Shown: one piece after another, positions 1 through 8,567 of the stretch | Position numbering within the stretch: position 1 is the first letter of the stretch | Layout of the letters: every line of letters starts with the position of its first letter | DNA from: GWF2-33-9 sp964405755 | GTDB taxonomy: Bacteria; Bacteroidota; Ignavibacteria; Kapaibacteriales; UBA2268 | DNA: 26,346 nt | Direction: 5' to 3' | NCBI GenBank assembly: GCA_964405755.1 | Contig: CAYOPF010000023.1 | Coordinates: 1-26,346 of the forward strand | Position numbers and translations under genes: made by a program | Notes under the pieces: model-generated | Told to the model about the DNA's origin: nothing | The model's database searches: none | The model's input: the letters and a program-made list of their open reading frames with translations, nothing else

Positions 1-631
1 GTTTTATTTTTGATTTTGGGATATAATAGTAATTGCGTGAATTAATATCTTTTTCTTGAAGTTCGATCTTGTTAATCAATTCAGGATTATCTGTTAAAAC
101 CTTATAATATTTGGGATTTTTCGACATAAAATTTACTTTAAAAATAATCCTTTCTGCACCAAATTGTGGAGTAATATCTGTAAAGATATAATTTCTTGTA
201 TTCTGATAAATCCAATCTGCAGTGTAATGCAACCGGGAAGTGTAATCTGTAATAATTCCATCTCTATACCTGGTTTGGATAATAGATTCGAATAAGTCCT
301 CGATTCTATATTTCTCCTGTTTAATTATTCGTGAAATGTTCAATACGCTTTCGACGAAAGTAACACAATCCAAACCATGAAAATTAACCCTGCATACTTC
401 GTAGTTGCCTTCCAATGTACCTCCCTGGTATTCAGTTCCGATAAATTGTGATGCAACTTGAATGATAAGCTTATCGAAACTTAATTGATGCCACTTTTCG
501 TTCCGGGCTTTATCGAGCAAAGAATTTATTATTTTTTCACTATCGGAATCAATCTCATTGCTGATAACAATTGCATTGAGATTGATAACAGTAATAAATA
601 CAATTGTAATTTTGTAAATATATTTTAACAT
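1..631 (-). CDS. DUF1460 (N-acetylmuramoyl-L-alanine amidase-like) exported protein, 3' end missing
   Basis: Reading the minus strand from the ATG at 631-629 gives 210 codons open to the window edge, so the C-terminus is missing. The N-terminus (MLKYIYKITIVFITVINLNA) is a signal peptide or membrane anchor, so the protein should act in the periplasm or outer envelope. The segment HGLDCVTFVE (Cys at about 89) and the later RYRDG...DYTSRLHYTADW (His at about 135) match the DUF1460 family, which has an NlpC/P60-like papain fold and is annotated as amidase-like. I infer that C89 and H135 are the catalytic pair. The likely substrate is peptidoglycan peptide or amide bonds, but the specificity cannot be read from sequence. 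The gene is divergent from the lipoprotein gene at 683 with a 51-bp spacer. Confidence 0.85.
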   Translation of the reverse strand, partial: MLKYIYKITIVFITVINLNAIVISNEIDSDSEKIINSLLDKARNEKWHQLSFDKLIIQVASQFIGTEYQGGTLEGNYEVCRVNFHGLDCVTFVESVLNISRIIKQEKYRIEDLFESIIQTRYRDGIITDYTSRLHYTADWIYQNTRNYIFTDITPQFGAERIIFKVNFMSKNPKYYKVLTDNPELINKIELQEKDINSRNYYYIPKSKIK

Positions 632-682
632 TTTTGAAACATTTGATATAAAAATTTCGTAAAATTAAATAAAAAGGTAGAA

Positions 683-1414
683 ATGGGAAGAAGTTTATAC
701 ATATTTTTAGTTGCAATTGCTGTTGCTCTTAGTCTTACTTCTTGCCATCTTGCTTTGATGGACTGCCACGATGGTTCCGGTGAGATTATCAAAGAAGAAA
801 GAAATGTGGCAAAATTCGACAAAGTAAAATCCAATGGAGGATTCGATATCTACCTTTATCAGGCAGACAGTAACTCAGTAATTGTGGAAATTGATGATAA
901 CCTTGCAAAATACGTCCGAACAACTGTTATCGACCAGGAATTGGAAATCGACGAAATTAAAAGCTTGTGTACAAAGATTAAAAAGATATATATTACATCA
1001 CCAAACATTAAAAGGTTGGAAATCAATGGTGCAGGGAATGTTTATTCCCGCAATACATTTAAAATTAGCTATCTGGAAGTAGAAACCAACGGAGCTAGCC
1101 AAGTTCAATTCGATGATCTGTATTGTCCGAATTTGAGAGTAGGACTATCCGGTGCAGGCGATTTCCGAATTAAAAAGGGCCGTGGTGGTAACTTCCACAT
1201 CCAAACAGCTGGTGCAGGCGATATTAAAGCTTCCGATTTTATTGCCGATAGTGTTAAAATCGAAATCTCAGGTGCTGGTGATGCTAACGTTCATGCTAGC
1301 AAATTCCTTATTGTCAAAATTTTTGGTGCTGGGGATGTTAGTTATCGTGGAACCGACAGCACTAAAGTTATAAAAAAAATTCTTGGTGCTGGAAGTGTAA
1401 GCAAGATGAAATAA
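683..1414 (+). CDS. Head-GIN (DUF2807) repeat lipoprotein, putative adhesin-like
   Basis: This is a 243-residue lipoprotein. A hydrophobic signal peptide ends in the lipobox LTSC, giving C21 as the lipidated residue. From residue 116 onward a GAG(D/N/S) or GAS turn recurs at residues 116, 137, 157, 177, 197, 215 and 235. That period of close to 20 residues is typical of the right-handed beta-helix of head-GIN/DUF2807 domains, common in Bacteroidota. The family name 'auto-transporter adhesin' is historical; no autotransporter barrel is present. The function is unknown, and envelope or stress roles are only inference. A weak AGGTAG precedes the ATG. A strong hairpin terminator follows at 1465-1501, so the gene is probably monocistronic. 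Confidence 0.85.
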   Translation: MGRSLYIFLVAIAVALSLTSCHLALMDCHDGSGEIIKEERNVAKFDKVKSNGGFDIYLYQADSNSVIVEIDDNLAKYVRTTVIDQELEIDEIKSLCTKIKKIYITSPNIKRLEINGAGNVYSRNTFKISYLEVETNGASQVQFDDLYCPNLRVGLSGAGDFRIKKGRGGNFHIQTAGAGDIKASDFIADSVKIEISGAGDANVHASKFLIVKIFGAGDVSYRGTDSTKVIKKILGAGSVSKMK

Positions 1415-1464
1415 TTATTTAACATAGATTTGTTATAAATAGCACACTCCAAATTTATAACTAG

Positions 1465-1501
1465 AAGGCTTCTAGATATTTTTTCATAGAAGCCTTTTTT
1501 T
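1465..1501 (+). terminator. Rho-independent terminator of the head-GIN gene
   Basis: A perfect 10-bp stem AAGGCTTCTA (1465-1474) / TAGAAGCCTT (1487-1496) with a 12-nt loop is followed directly by a run of T. It lies 50 bp after the stop codon at 1414. Confidence 0.88.
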
Positions 1502-1584
1502 ATTTGGAATATTATTATCTATGATTAAAAAGGAAATTATTCAATTTACCTAAATTTAGGCGATTTAATAATCATTTAATTTCT

Positions 1585-1592
1585 TAATTTTG
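1585..1592 (+). promoter_or_regulatory. Bacteroidota-type -7 element of ade
   Basis: TAATTTTG matches TAnnTTTG and sits 21 bp before the ade ATG at 1614. No convincing TTG -33 box is seen 19-20 bp upstream, so this is a half-supported promoter. The same heptad context, TTCTTAATTTTGT, recurs upstream of tRNA-Asp and rpmG. Confidence 0.5.
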
Positions 1593-1613
1593 TTTTTTTA
1601 TGGAGTAATTCCA

Positions 1614-3239
1614 ATGAACAATTCTTTCGAAATTTCGGGTAACATTGTTGATTTGATTAATGAGACAATTTACGCTGCAAATTTAACTATTGAAAATGGT
1701 AAGATTGTAAAAATAACAAAGAGCAAAAAGGTTCAGAAGAACTATATTTTACCTGGGCTTATCGATGCCCATGTCCATATAGAAAGTTCTTTGTTGCCGC
1801 CAAGTGAATTCGCTCGTTTGGCATCGCCCCGTGGGACAATTGCAACTGTCTCCGATCCACACGAAATTGCCAATGTAATGGGTTTGGAAGGCGTTTTGTG
1901 GATGATTGAAAATGCAAAGAAAGTACCGTTCAAATTTTACTTTGGTGCCCCATCGTGCGTTCCTGCAACTGATTTCGAGACTTCTGGAGCAAGAATAACC
2001 AAGGATGATATTGAACTGTTATTCGAGCAATATGATTTAAAATATTTGAGCGAAATGATGAATTATCCCGGTGTATTGTTCAAATTCCCTGATGTGATTG
2101 ATAAAATCAATATCGCAAAGAAATTTGGAAAACCTATTGACGGACACGCTCCCGGATTGAAAGGAAAGGATGTTAAAGCGTACATTAAATCTGGGATTAC
2201 TACCGACCACGAAAGTTTTAACTTGAAAGAAGAAAAGGAAAAAATCAAGCGTGGTATGAAAATCTTGATTAGAGAGGGAAGTGCTGCAAAGAATTTCGAA
2301 ACGCTTGCTCCACTTATCGAAGAAAGTCCCGACATGCTAATGTTCTGCACCGACGATTCGCACCCCGATACTTTACAAAAGCAACACATTCGCGAGATTG
2401 TTCTTCGAGCATTCGATTTAGGTTACGATTTGATTAATGTATTGAAAATTGCATGCGTCAATCCTGTTAAACATTATAATTTGGATGTTGGATTGCTACA
2501 AAAAGGCGATCCCGCTGACTTTATAATCGTCGATAATTTCCAGGATTTTAATGTTTTGCAAACTTATGTTAATGGCAAAATAATTGCCGAAAACGGTAAA
2601 ACAACAATTAAGCACACAAAAGTAAATCCAATAAACAAGTTCGAGGCAAAACCAAAATTGGAATCCGACTTCAAATTACCTGTAAAAAAAGGTAATTATC
2701 CCGTTATTGCTGCAATTGATGGAGAATTGATTACAGAAAGATTCGACTACACAATTAACAAATCGATGAAAGATTTCGCATGCGATTTCGACAACGATAT
2801 ATTAAAAATTTCAGTTATAAATAGATACAACAATAGCAAACCAGCAGTTGCATTAATTAAAAATTTCGGATTAAAGAAGGGAGCGATTGCAACAAGTGTG
2901 GCACACGATTCCCATAACATCATTGCGGTCGGAAATGATAACAAATCGATTGCCAATGCAGTTAATGCAATAATTGAGCACAAAGGTGGTATGGCAGTAT
3001 TTGATGGCAACAATACAGATGTACTCCCATTACCAATTGCAGGGTTATTAGCAACAGATAAAGGTGAGAAAGTTGCAGAAAAGTATCAAATATTACAACA
3101 CAAAGTAAAGGAATTGGGTACTACTTTAGTATCACCATTTATGACCTTATCATTTATGTCATTATTGGTCATTCCAAAGATAAAACTAAGTGACAAAGGC
3201 TTATTTGATGGCGAAAAATTTCAATTCATCGAAATCTGA
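1614..3239 (+). CDS. ade: Adenine deaminase
   Basis: This enzyme converts adenine to hypoxanthine and ammonia in purine salvage, in the cytoplasm. It is an amidohydrolase-superfamily protein of 541 residues, normal for the family. Metal-binding and family motifs are visible in order: IDAHVHIESS, VSDPHEIANVMG, DGHAPGL, TTDHES and CTDDSHPDTL. The C-terminal adenine-deaminase domain has ATSVAHDSHNIIAVG and ends with MSLLVIPKIKLSDKG. I chose the ATG at 1614 because GGAG at 1602-1605 lies 8 bp upstream. The reading frame also allows a TTG at 1590, but that codon overlaps the -7 promoter element. The gene is apparently monocistronic and no neighbour belongs to purine metabolism. Confidence 0.95.
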   Translation: MNNSFEISGNIVDLINETIYAANLTIENGKIVKITKSKKVQKNYILPGLIDAHVHIESSLLPPSEFARLASPRGTIATVSDPHEIANVMGLEGVLWMIENAKKVPFKFYFGAPSCVPATDFETSGARITKDDIELLFEQYDLKYLSEMMNYPGVLFKFPDVIDKINIAKKFGKPIDGHAPGLKGKDVKAYIKSGITTDHESFNLKEEKEKIKRGMKILIREGSAAKNFETLAPLIEESPDMLMFCTDDSHPDTLQKQHIREIVLRAFDLGYDLINVLKIACVNPVKHYNLDVGLLQKGDPADFIIVDNFQDFNVLQTYVNGKIIAENGKTTIKHTKVNPINKFEAKPKLESDFKLPVKKGNYPVIAAIDGELITERFDYTINKSMKDFACDFDNDILKISVINRYNNSKPAVALIKNFGLKKGAIATSVAHDSHNIIAVGNDNKSIANAVNAIIEHKGGMAVFDGNNTDVLPLPIAGLLATDKGEKVAEKYQILQHKVKELGTTLVSPFMTLSFMSLLVIPKIKLSDKGLFDGEKFQFIEI

Positions 3240-3371
3240 GATTTTTGTATTCTAAATAAAAATTGATTGTTTTAAAAGAGATTGGTTTAAATAGCATAAA
3301 TATAAGTATTGTCATTCTGAGCCTCTAAGCAGAGAATTTAAATAATACTTTATTAAAAATATTATAAAATA

Positions 3372-3403
3372 TTTTGTTAATTTATAAATTTTTCTTAATT
3401 TTG
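3372..3403 (+). promoter_or_regulatory. Promoter of tRNA-Asp (-33/-7, Bacteroidota type)
   Basis: TTTTG (3372-3376), a 19-bp spacer, and TAATTTTG (3396-3403) match the TTTG-N19/20-TAnnTTTG consensus of the primary sigma factor of Bacteroidota. The tRNA begins 31 bp further on. Confidence 0.72.
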
Positions 3404-3434
3404 TATTCCTATTTTTAATAGTTCTTAGGAAAAC

Positions 3435-3508
3435 GGGGTCGTAGTTCAGCTGGTTAGAATGCCTGCCTGTCACGCAGGAGGTCGAGAGTTCGAGTCTCTT
3501 CGGCCCCG
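3435..3508 (+). tRNA. tRNA-Asp (anticodon GTC)
   Basis: A 74-nt cloverleaf. The acceptor arm GGGGTCG / CGGCCCC has one T-G pair. The anticodon arm CCTGC-CTGTCAC-GCAGG presents GTC, and the T loop is TTCGAGT. The discriminator base is G, as expected for Asp. The 3' CCA is not encoded; the DNA continues CAATATC. Confidence 0.96.
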
Positions 3509-3516
3509 CAATATCG

Positions 3517-3554
3517 AAAGAAGGTGAAAAGAAATAAAATTTACCTTCTTTTTT
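3517..3554 (+). terminator. Possible hairpin terminator after tRNA-Asp
   Basis: A nine-pair stem AAAGAAGGT (3517-3525) / ACCTTCTTT (3543-3551) is followed by more T. It is AT-rich with a 17-nt loop, so it could also be a leaky terminator or a tRNA 3'-trailer structure between the two tRNAs. Confidence 0.5.
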
Positions 3555-3582
3555 AGTTTAAAGAAGAACTAAAGAAATCTCT

Positions 3583-3655
<73 letters not shown>

Positions 3656-3670
3656 CAAAATAAAGAAATA

Positions 3671-3702
3671 TTTGGTTATTACAACTGATTTTCTTAATTT
3701 TG
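3671..3702 (+). promoter_or_regulatory. Promoter of rpmG (-33/-7, Bacteroidota type)
   Basis: TTTG (3671-3674), a 20-bp spacer, and TAATTTTG (3695-3702) lie 28 bp before the rpmG ATG. The promoter sits between the tRNA-Ala 3' end and rpmG, so the ribosomal protein gene can be transcribed independently of the tRNAs. Confidence 0.7.
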
Positions 3703-3730
3703 TAATCTTATAAAACGAAAAGATACGAAG

Positions 3731-3910
3731 ATGGCTAAAAAAGAACAAAGAATAATGATTACGTTGGAATGCACAGAAGCTCGTGCATTGGGTAAGTCTC
3801 CATCGCGATATACTACTTATAAAAACCGCCAAAATACCCCAGAGCGATTGGAAATTAAAAAATACAATCCTTTCCTAAAGCGACACACAATACATAAAGA
3901 AATTAAATAA
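3731..3910 (+). CDS. rpmG: Large ribosomal subunit protein bL33
   Basis: A 59-residue basic protein, MAKKEQRIMITLECTEARAL onward, with the conserved TPERLEIKKYNPFLK and HKEIK end of bL33. It has a single cysteine (C14) and lacks the paired CxxC zinc knuckles, so it is the zinc-independent (C-minus) form. It sits next to two tRNA genes, a common arrangement. It has its own promoter and shares a bidirectional hairpin terminator (3931-3964) with the convergent gene. The ATG at 3731 is the only sensible start. Confidence 0.96.
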   Translation: MAKKEQRIMITLECTEARALGKSPSRYTTYKNRQNTPERLEIKKYNPFLKRHTIHKEIK

Positions 3911-3930
3911 AAAAACAGTATTATTGTAAA

Positions 3931-3964
3931 AAAAATTACCCAATTTGCACTATGGGTAATTTTT
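3931..3964. terminator. Bidirectional terminator between rpmG and the T9SS-sorted protein
   Basis: A perfect 12-bp stem AAAAATTACCCA (3931-3942) / TGGGTAATTTTT (3953-3964) has a 10-nt loop. T-runs are present in both orientations, so it can end both convergent transcripts (rpmG stop 3910, minus-strand gene stop 3986). Confidence 0.88.
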
Positions 3965-3985
3965 TATTTTATATTTTTATTATTG

Positions 3986-4857
3986 CTATTTATTTAATAT
4001 AAAACTTGTGTTTCTTTCCATTTTATCGATATTTACAATCAAAATATAAGTTCCAGAAGGAAGATTTTGTAGATCAATTTTAAGTGGTATTGCCAAATCT
4101 ACATTTTTCTCAAAGTATACTAATTCACCTTTCATATTTACAATTTTAACTACATCAATTTTTCTAATCTCGGTGTTGTTTAGCATATAATTCTTGACCG
4201 GTTCATTAATACTCATCGTAATAACACCGCTTGTAGGATTAGGGTAAACAACAGGTGTGATATTTGTATAAATATTTGCTAATTCCTTTGCAACTTCTTC
4301 GAAAAATTCTGTATTCCAAGTACCACTCATTTTCGAAGGTCCTATTTGTTTGTATGAAATATAAAGTGGTTCAGAGTCGTTTACTTCTTTACTAAATATA
4401 CCAGTAAGGTTCAGAGTGTTTTTNNNNNNNNNNNNNNNNNNNNNNNGTAAAAAGTACTATCTGGATTGGAAGGGTCAAATAGTGGACTTGCAACAAAAGA
4501 TACTAAGGAGTCGTTCGGACCTGGATCGAAGGACGGATTATCATTAAAATATCCTATGTTATTTGTATCTCGAAATTTAAAGTCGCCCTCAAATGTGTTT
4601 CCAGATTTGCTTCCTTTTCCAGCAAGTCCGCAATCCCATACGACTCTCTCCCACACTACTATATAGTCGTAAACTCCATCTTGATTTTTTTTGTCTTGGA
4701 AAGTAACACATATTGTTTGTGTAATATTACATAAGCCTTGTGTAAAACTTGATGTACGGCAGTCAGTTTTGTCTTGTTTTGTAGCTGAAAATATAATACT
4801 AGAATTAAAAAGTAATATACTAAATAATACAATCATAAAATATTTTTTAGTGTGCAT
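3986..4857 (-). CDS. Small secreted protein with a type IX secretion C-terminal sorting domain (interrupted by an assembly gap)
   Basis: The N-terminus MHTKKYFMIVLFSILLFNSS is a signal peptide. The C-terminal ~80 residues start at VVYPNPTSGVITMSI and end LPSGTYILIVNIDKME..., the type A T9SS sorting domain (TIGR04183-like), so the product should cross the outer membrane through type IX secretion. The middle is unrecognised, with several cysteines and Asp/Pro/Asn-rich turns. I chose the ATG at 4857 because GGAG lies 6 nt upstream; an in-frame ATG at 4869 overlaps that Shine-Dalgarno. The 23-N run (4424-4446) breaks the frame: the halves join in frame only if the true gap is a multiple of three. 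I therefore treat this as one gene of about 290 residues. A real frameshift cannot be excluded. Confidence 0.75.
4424..4446. other. Assembly gap (23 N)
   Basis: A run of 23 undetermined bases inside the T9SS-sorted protein gene. The length is not a multiple of three, although both flanks are open and compatible with one protein, so the N count is probably an estimate. Confidence 0.95.
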
Positions 4858-4894
4858 TTTTTTCTCCATTTTTATTTAAATGCAATGCTAAATT

Positions 4895-4964
4895 ATTTAA
4901 AAAAATTTAAAAAAATTTAAAAAAATTTAAAAAAATTTAAAAAAATTTAAAAAAAATTTAAAAA
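4895..4964. repeat. 10-bp tandem A/T repeat, phased A-tracts
   Basis: Five exact consecutive copies of aaaaatttaa (4901-4950; equivalently an A7T3 unit) are flanked by partial copies, the last with one extra A. The period is close to one helical turn, so the A-tracts face the same side and the DNA should be strongly curved. The repeat lies just upstream of the T9SS-sorted protein gene (start 4857) and downstream of the glucan phosphorylase stop (5012). Confidence 0.93.
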
Positions 4965-5011
4965 CGTAGAAGTTATTACTACAATTATGTAGTATGTTTA
5001 TTTAACATTCT

Positions 5012-7570
5012 TTAGATTCCCCATCGGCAAATGTATAAATCAGATGGATTTATCATTAATGGATGGGAGGGTAGTACTCGAAGAGTAAAGCCTTGTTTTC
5101 CGGTGGTTTCGCATACAAATGCTCCTTCGTAAAGATAATTATTTCCAAGTTTTGCAATAAATTTCAAAGAAAGCGATTCTGCATTCGAAATTTCATTGGT
5201 ATGTGGATCCAAAACTCCGTAGTACAACTGAACATCAACATCATTTGGCAATAAATTTCCTAAACTAACTTCAGCCGAAATTTCAACTGGTTTTTCGAGC
5301 CATATTTCCTGAGTATTTTTAATCTTTACATCAATTACCTGTACACTGTTCCATTCTTGGTAAACTCTATCCTTCCATTGGTTGAATTGAATAAGAGTAA
5401 GAGCATTATTCTCGGTGATTTTCTCATAATTTTGCAATGCTTTAAAATAATAATTGGAAGCATAATCTTTCACCATACGATGGGTGGAGAACATTGGAGT
5501 GATTGTTTTAATAGAATTTTTCATCATTTCTACCCATTTGTTGGGTATTCTGGTTTGACCACGATCGTAATATGTCGGAACTATTTGATTTTCCAATAAA
5601 TCATACAATAATTCGGATTCCAGTTGATTAACTTCGGGATTGTTATCTTTCTCTTCACCCGAGCCAATAGCAAATCCATTCAATCCATTATATGCTTCGT
5701 CCCACCATCCGTCGAGGATGCTACAATTCAAAGTTCCATTGATAGCCGCTTTCATGCCGCTTGTTCCACTTGCTTCCAATGGGCGAATTGGATTATTTAA
5801 CCAAACATCACATCCTTTTACCATCAATCGTGCAATCACCATATCATAATCTTCTAAGAATACAACATGTTTTTCTAATCCAAAATCTTTTACTTTTTGT
5901 AAAATTGATTGAATCATTTGCTTACCTTCGGTATCGTGGGGGTGTGCTTTCCCGGCAAGGATAATCTGGACTGGCTTATCTTTATCGGTTAAAATTTGTT
6001 TTAGTCTTTTCATATCACTGAAAAGTAAAAAGGGACGCTTGTAAGTTGCAAATCTGCGAGCAAAACCAATGGTTAAAGCATCTGGATCGAGAAATTCATT
6101 TATTTTCTGGAGTTGATCGGGACGCAAGTATTCCTTTTGTCTGCTTTTTAGATAATCGCGAGTGAACAAGACCAATCTTATTCTTCTTCGTTGCTTTTCG
6201 CGCCATAATTCATCGTTGGGAATTGTATCGATTGCATTCCAGATTTCTTGGTTATCTAAATCAACTTTCCAACTTGGTGTGAGATATCTGTCATAAAGTT
6301 CTGCAAATTCGCGAGCCAACCAAGTGTGGGTGTGAACACCATTAGTTAACCCTTCGATTGGAACTTCTTCAACTGGTAAGCAATTCCAAATAGAATGCCA
6401 CATTTTTTGGGATACCAAGCCATGCAACTTGCTCACTCCATTATGAAAACCAGTCAACTTTAGTCCCAATATTGTCATCGAGAACGATTGATTATAGTCA
6501 ACAAAATGATTTGATTGCCCCAAGAGCAGAAAATCCTCAAAACTAATACCCAATTGTGGTACATAACTCGATAAGTATCTTTCGAGTCGTTCGATCGAGA
6601 ATGCCTCATTTCCTGCAGGAACAGGGGTGTGAGTAGTAAATACCGAGCAGCTGCGAGTGAGGTTCATTGCAGTTCTGAAGTCGAAATTATATTTTCTCAT
6701 ATAATTTTTGGTTTGTTCCAGTAAAGCAAATGCAGCATGACCTTCGTTAATGTGAATAACAGCAGGCTCAATTCCAATAGCATTCAATGCACGCACTCCA
6801 CCAATACCAAGTAAAATTTCTTGCTGAATTCTTGTATCTCTGTCTCCACCGTATAATTGATTCGTTATATTTTTATATGTGGGATTGGTGTTCTCGTCGA
6901 TATTCGAATCCATTAAATAAAGAATTGTTTTCCCAACAAAAATTTTCCATATTTGTGCATAACATTTTCCATTTGGCAAATCGACATCAATTATTATTGG
7001 TTTATCTTGGTTGTCCTTCATTAAATACATTGGCATTGTGAAAAAATCATTCACAGGGTACAATTCATTCTGCCAACCGTTAGACGAAAGTCGTTGACGG
7101 AAGTAACCTTGTTGATATAGCAAACCTACACCAATCAATGGCAAACCTAAATCGCTAGCTGATTTTAGGTGGTCACCAGAAAGCACTCCCAATCCACCGG
7201 AATACACAGGAAAACTTTCGTTAATTCCATATTCAGGGCTAAAGTAGGCAATCAACCCTTTACTATCAATATTTTGCTCATCGAACCAATTCCGACGATT
7301 TAAATATTTTTGGAAATTCTTATATACTTTTTCCAAAAAATTAGTAAAATCGATTTGATTGGAAAGCTCATTCAATTCTTTTTGAGTTAACCTATTTATT
7401 AACAAAATCGGGTTGTGGTGGACTTCATTCCAAACTTTGCGATTCATCCTGTTGAATAGTTCTTTGGCTTCGCTATCCCAACACCACCAGTAATTATATG
7501 CAATTTCAGTAATTTTCGAAATGTTTTCGGGCAATTTTGCTTTAACAATAAATGAATGTAATGGTTTCAT
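5012..7570 (-). CDS. glgP: Alpha-glucan (glycogen) phosphorylase, GT35, DUF3417 type
   Basis: This enzyme phosphorolyses alpha-1,4-glucan to glucose-1-phosphate using pyridoxal phosphate, in the cytoplasm. The 852-residue protein has the N-terminal DUF3417 helical region (AYNYWWCWDSEAKELFNRM, VWNEVHHNPILLINRL), then YFSPEYGINES and SGGLGVLSGDHLKSASDLG. The PLP-lysine motif EASGTSGMKAAINGT places the lysine at about K607. I chose the ATG at 7570; the frame extends upstream to a TTG at 7600, but MKPLHSFIVKAKLPENI is a natural N-terminus. No clear Shine-Dalgarno is seen. It lies 80 bp downstream of the BrkB gene on the same strand and may share its transcript. No glycogen synthase or branching enzyme is nearby. 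Confidence 0.94.
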   Translation of the reverse strand: MKPLHSFIVKAKLPENISKITEIAYNYWWCWDSEAKELFNRMNRKVWNEVHHNPILLINRLTQKELNELSNQIDFTNFLEKVYKNFQKYLNRRNWFDEQNIDSKGLIAYFSPEYGINESFPVYSGGLGVLSGDHLKSASDLGLPLIGVGLLYQQGYFRQRLSSNGWQNELYPVNDFFTMPMYLMKDNQDKPIIIDVDLPNGKCYAQIWKIFVGKTILYLMDSNIDENTNPTYKNITNQLYGGDRDTRIQQEILLGIGGVRALNAIGIEPAVIHINEGHAAFALLEQTKNYMRKYNFDFRTAMNLTRSCSVFTTHTPVPAGNEAFSIERLERYLSSYVPQLGISFEDFLLLGQSNHFVDYNQSFSMTILGLKLTGFHNGVSKLHGLVSQKMWHSIWNCLPVEEVPIEGLTNGVHTHTWLAREFAELYDRYLTPSWKVDLDNQEIWNAIDTIPNDELWREKQRRRIRLVLFTRDYLKSRQKEYLRPDQLQKINEFLDPDALTIGFARRFATYKRPFLLFSDMKRLKQILTDKDKPVQIILAGKAHPHDTEGKQMIQSILQKVKDFGLEKHVVFLEDYDMVIARLMVKGCDVWLNNPIRPLEASGTSGMKAAINGTLNCSILDGWWDEAYNGLNGFAIGSGEEKDNNPEVNQLESELLYDLLENQIVPTYYDRGQTRIPNKWVEMMKNSIKTITPMFSTHRMVKDYASNYYFKALQNYEKITENNALTLIQFNQWKDRVYQEWNSVQVIDVKIKNTQEIWLEKPVEISAEVSLGNLLPNDVDVQLYYGVLDPHTNEISNAESLSLKFIAKLGNNYLYEGAFVCETTGKQGFTLRVLPSHPLMINPSDLYICRWGI

Positions 7571-7650
7571 ATAAATTTTTTTGTTTAAATAAATATTCAA
7601 ATTATAAATATGTAAATTACATAAAAAATATTAAAGTATAAATTAACTTT

Positions 7651-8553
7651 TTATCTTTTTTTTGAAATTAAAAAAGAGATTTCCAAAGCAATAATAACTA
7701 TAGCAGATAGGTAATAAACCCATATTGCAAGGGAAATTAAGGCAGCATAAGCACCATAGAAAGTGGAATAATTGCTAAATTGCGATAAATAAATTGCAAA
7801 CAAATATCTTGCGACAGCAATAAAAACACTGCCTATCAAAGCTGCAATAACGGTTATTTTACCTCGAATTACCTGTGATGGGATGTATCGATAAATTAAA
7901 AAGAATAAAATAAATGTAAACACTACGGAGAAAAGATTAATCGTTAATTCGCTGATTAGTCCGTCGTGAATCACTGTTATAAAGCTATTGATATAGGATA
8001 TTATAATGGTTACGCCCATTAAGCCAATTGCATATGCAATAAAAATAATTGGGAAAAAAAGTGCCAGAACAAGGTCTTTTAATTTGTAGAAAAGAAAGTG
8101 TCTCTCGGATTTAATTTCAGCTACTTTATCCAATGTCCCTCTCAATGCCGATACGAATAGTGAGGAGAGCCATATTAGGGATAAAATACCAATTATTCCC
8201 GAAGTAAGACTACCAGATTGGATATTGCTCACTTCGTTCAATAGTTCATATAGGAAAATATGAGTATTTTCCGTAGGAGGTAAAAATTCTATTACAATGG
8301 TTTCTATTCCGCTATCGATAACCTGTGGTTCAATCAATTTGTTGGCAATAAATATTCCGATTAAAACCAAAGGTATGAAATATAAAAAAATGTTGAAAGC
8401 AAGTCCAGCAGCAGCTAAAAAGCTATTGTGATTACTTAATTTTTGCGATAATCTCTCGATGAACAAGTAACTTTTTCCTAAAAAAATGCTCTCATTATGG
8501 AGATACTTATCAATTCTATTGAATAAAAATTGTATTTTTGATTTAATTTTCAA
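7651..8553 (-). CDS. YihY/BrkB family inner-membrane protein
   Basis: A membrane protein of 300 residues with about six hydrophobic helices. The motif FLAAAGLAFNIFLYFIPLVLIGIFIAN near the first helix, the central LTSGIIGILSLIWLSSLFVSALRGTLDKVAE, and the last helices (YGAYAALISLAIWVYYLSAIVIIALE) are characteristic of the YihY/BrkB (UPF0761) family. The family has no firm biochemical function; it was once misannotated as ribonuclease BN, and transport has been suggested. The start is TTG at 8553, because no in-frame ATG exists upstream of the first helix and the frame closes at 8578-8580. It is divergent from the lipoprotein gene with only 14 bp between the starts. Confidence 0.85.
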   Translation of the reverse strand: MKIKSKIQFLFNRIDKYLHNESIFLGKSYLFIERLSQKLSNHNSFLAAAGLAFNIFLYFIPLVLIGIFIANKLIEPQVIDSGIETIVIEFLPPTENTHIFLYELLNEVSNIQSGSLTSGIIGILSLIWLSSLFVSALRGTLDKVAEIKSERHFLFYKLKDLVLALFFPIIFIAYAIGLMGVTIIISYINSFITVIHDGLISELTINLFSVVFTFILFFLIYRYIPSQVIRGKITVIAALIGSVFIAVARYLFAIYLSQFSNYSTFYGAYAALISLAIWVYYLSAIVIIALEISFLISKKR

Positions 8554-8567
8554 GTTAGAAATATTAA

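Noticed and set aside
1590..1613. Earlier TTG start for adenine deaminase
   Set aside because: It overlaps the -7 promoter element, while the ATG at 1614 has GGAG at good spacing.
3986..4869. Two separate genes or a frameshifted pseudogene
   Set aside because: The break coincides exactly with the N-run, and both flanks are open with compatible secretion signals at each end.
4895..4964. CRISPR-like array
   Set aside because: The unit is 10 bp of pure A/T with no spacers; it is a simple tandem repeat.
4978..4993. Hairpin ACTACA/TGTAGT as terminator of the glucan phosphorylase
   Set aside because: Only six AT-rich pairs and no T-run directly after it on the minus strand; too weak to call.
7571..7600. 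Earlier TTG start for the glucan phosphorylase
   Set aside because: The added ten residues look unlike the family start; ATG at 7570 is preferred.
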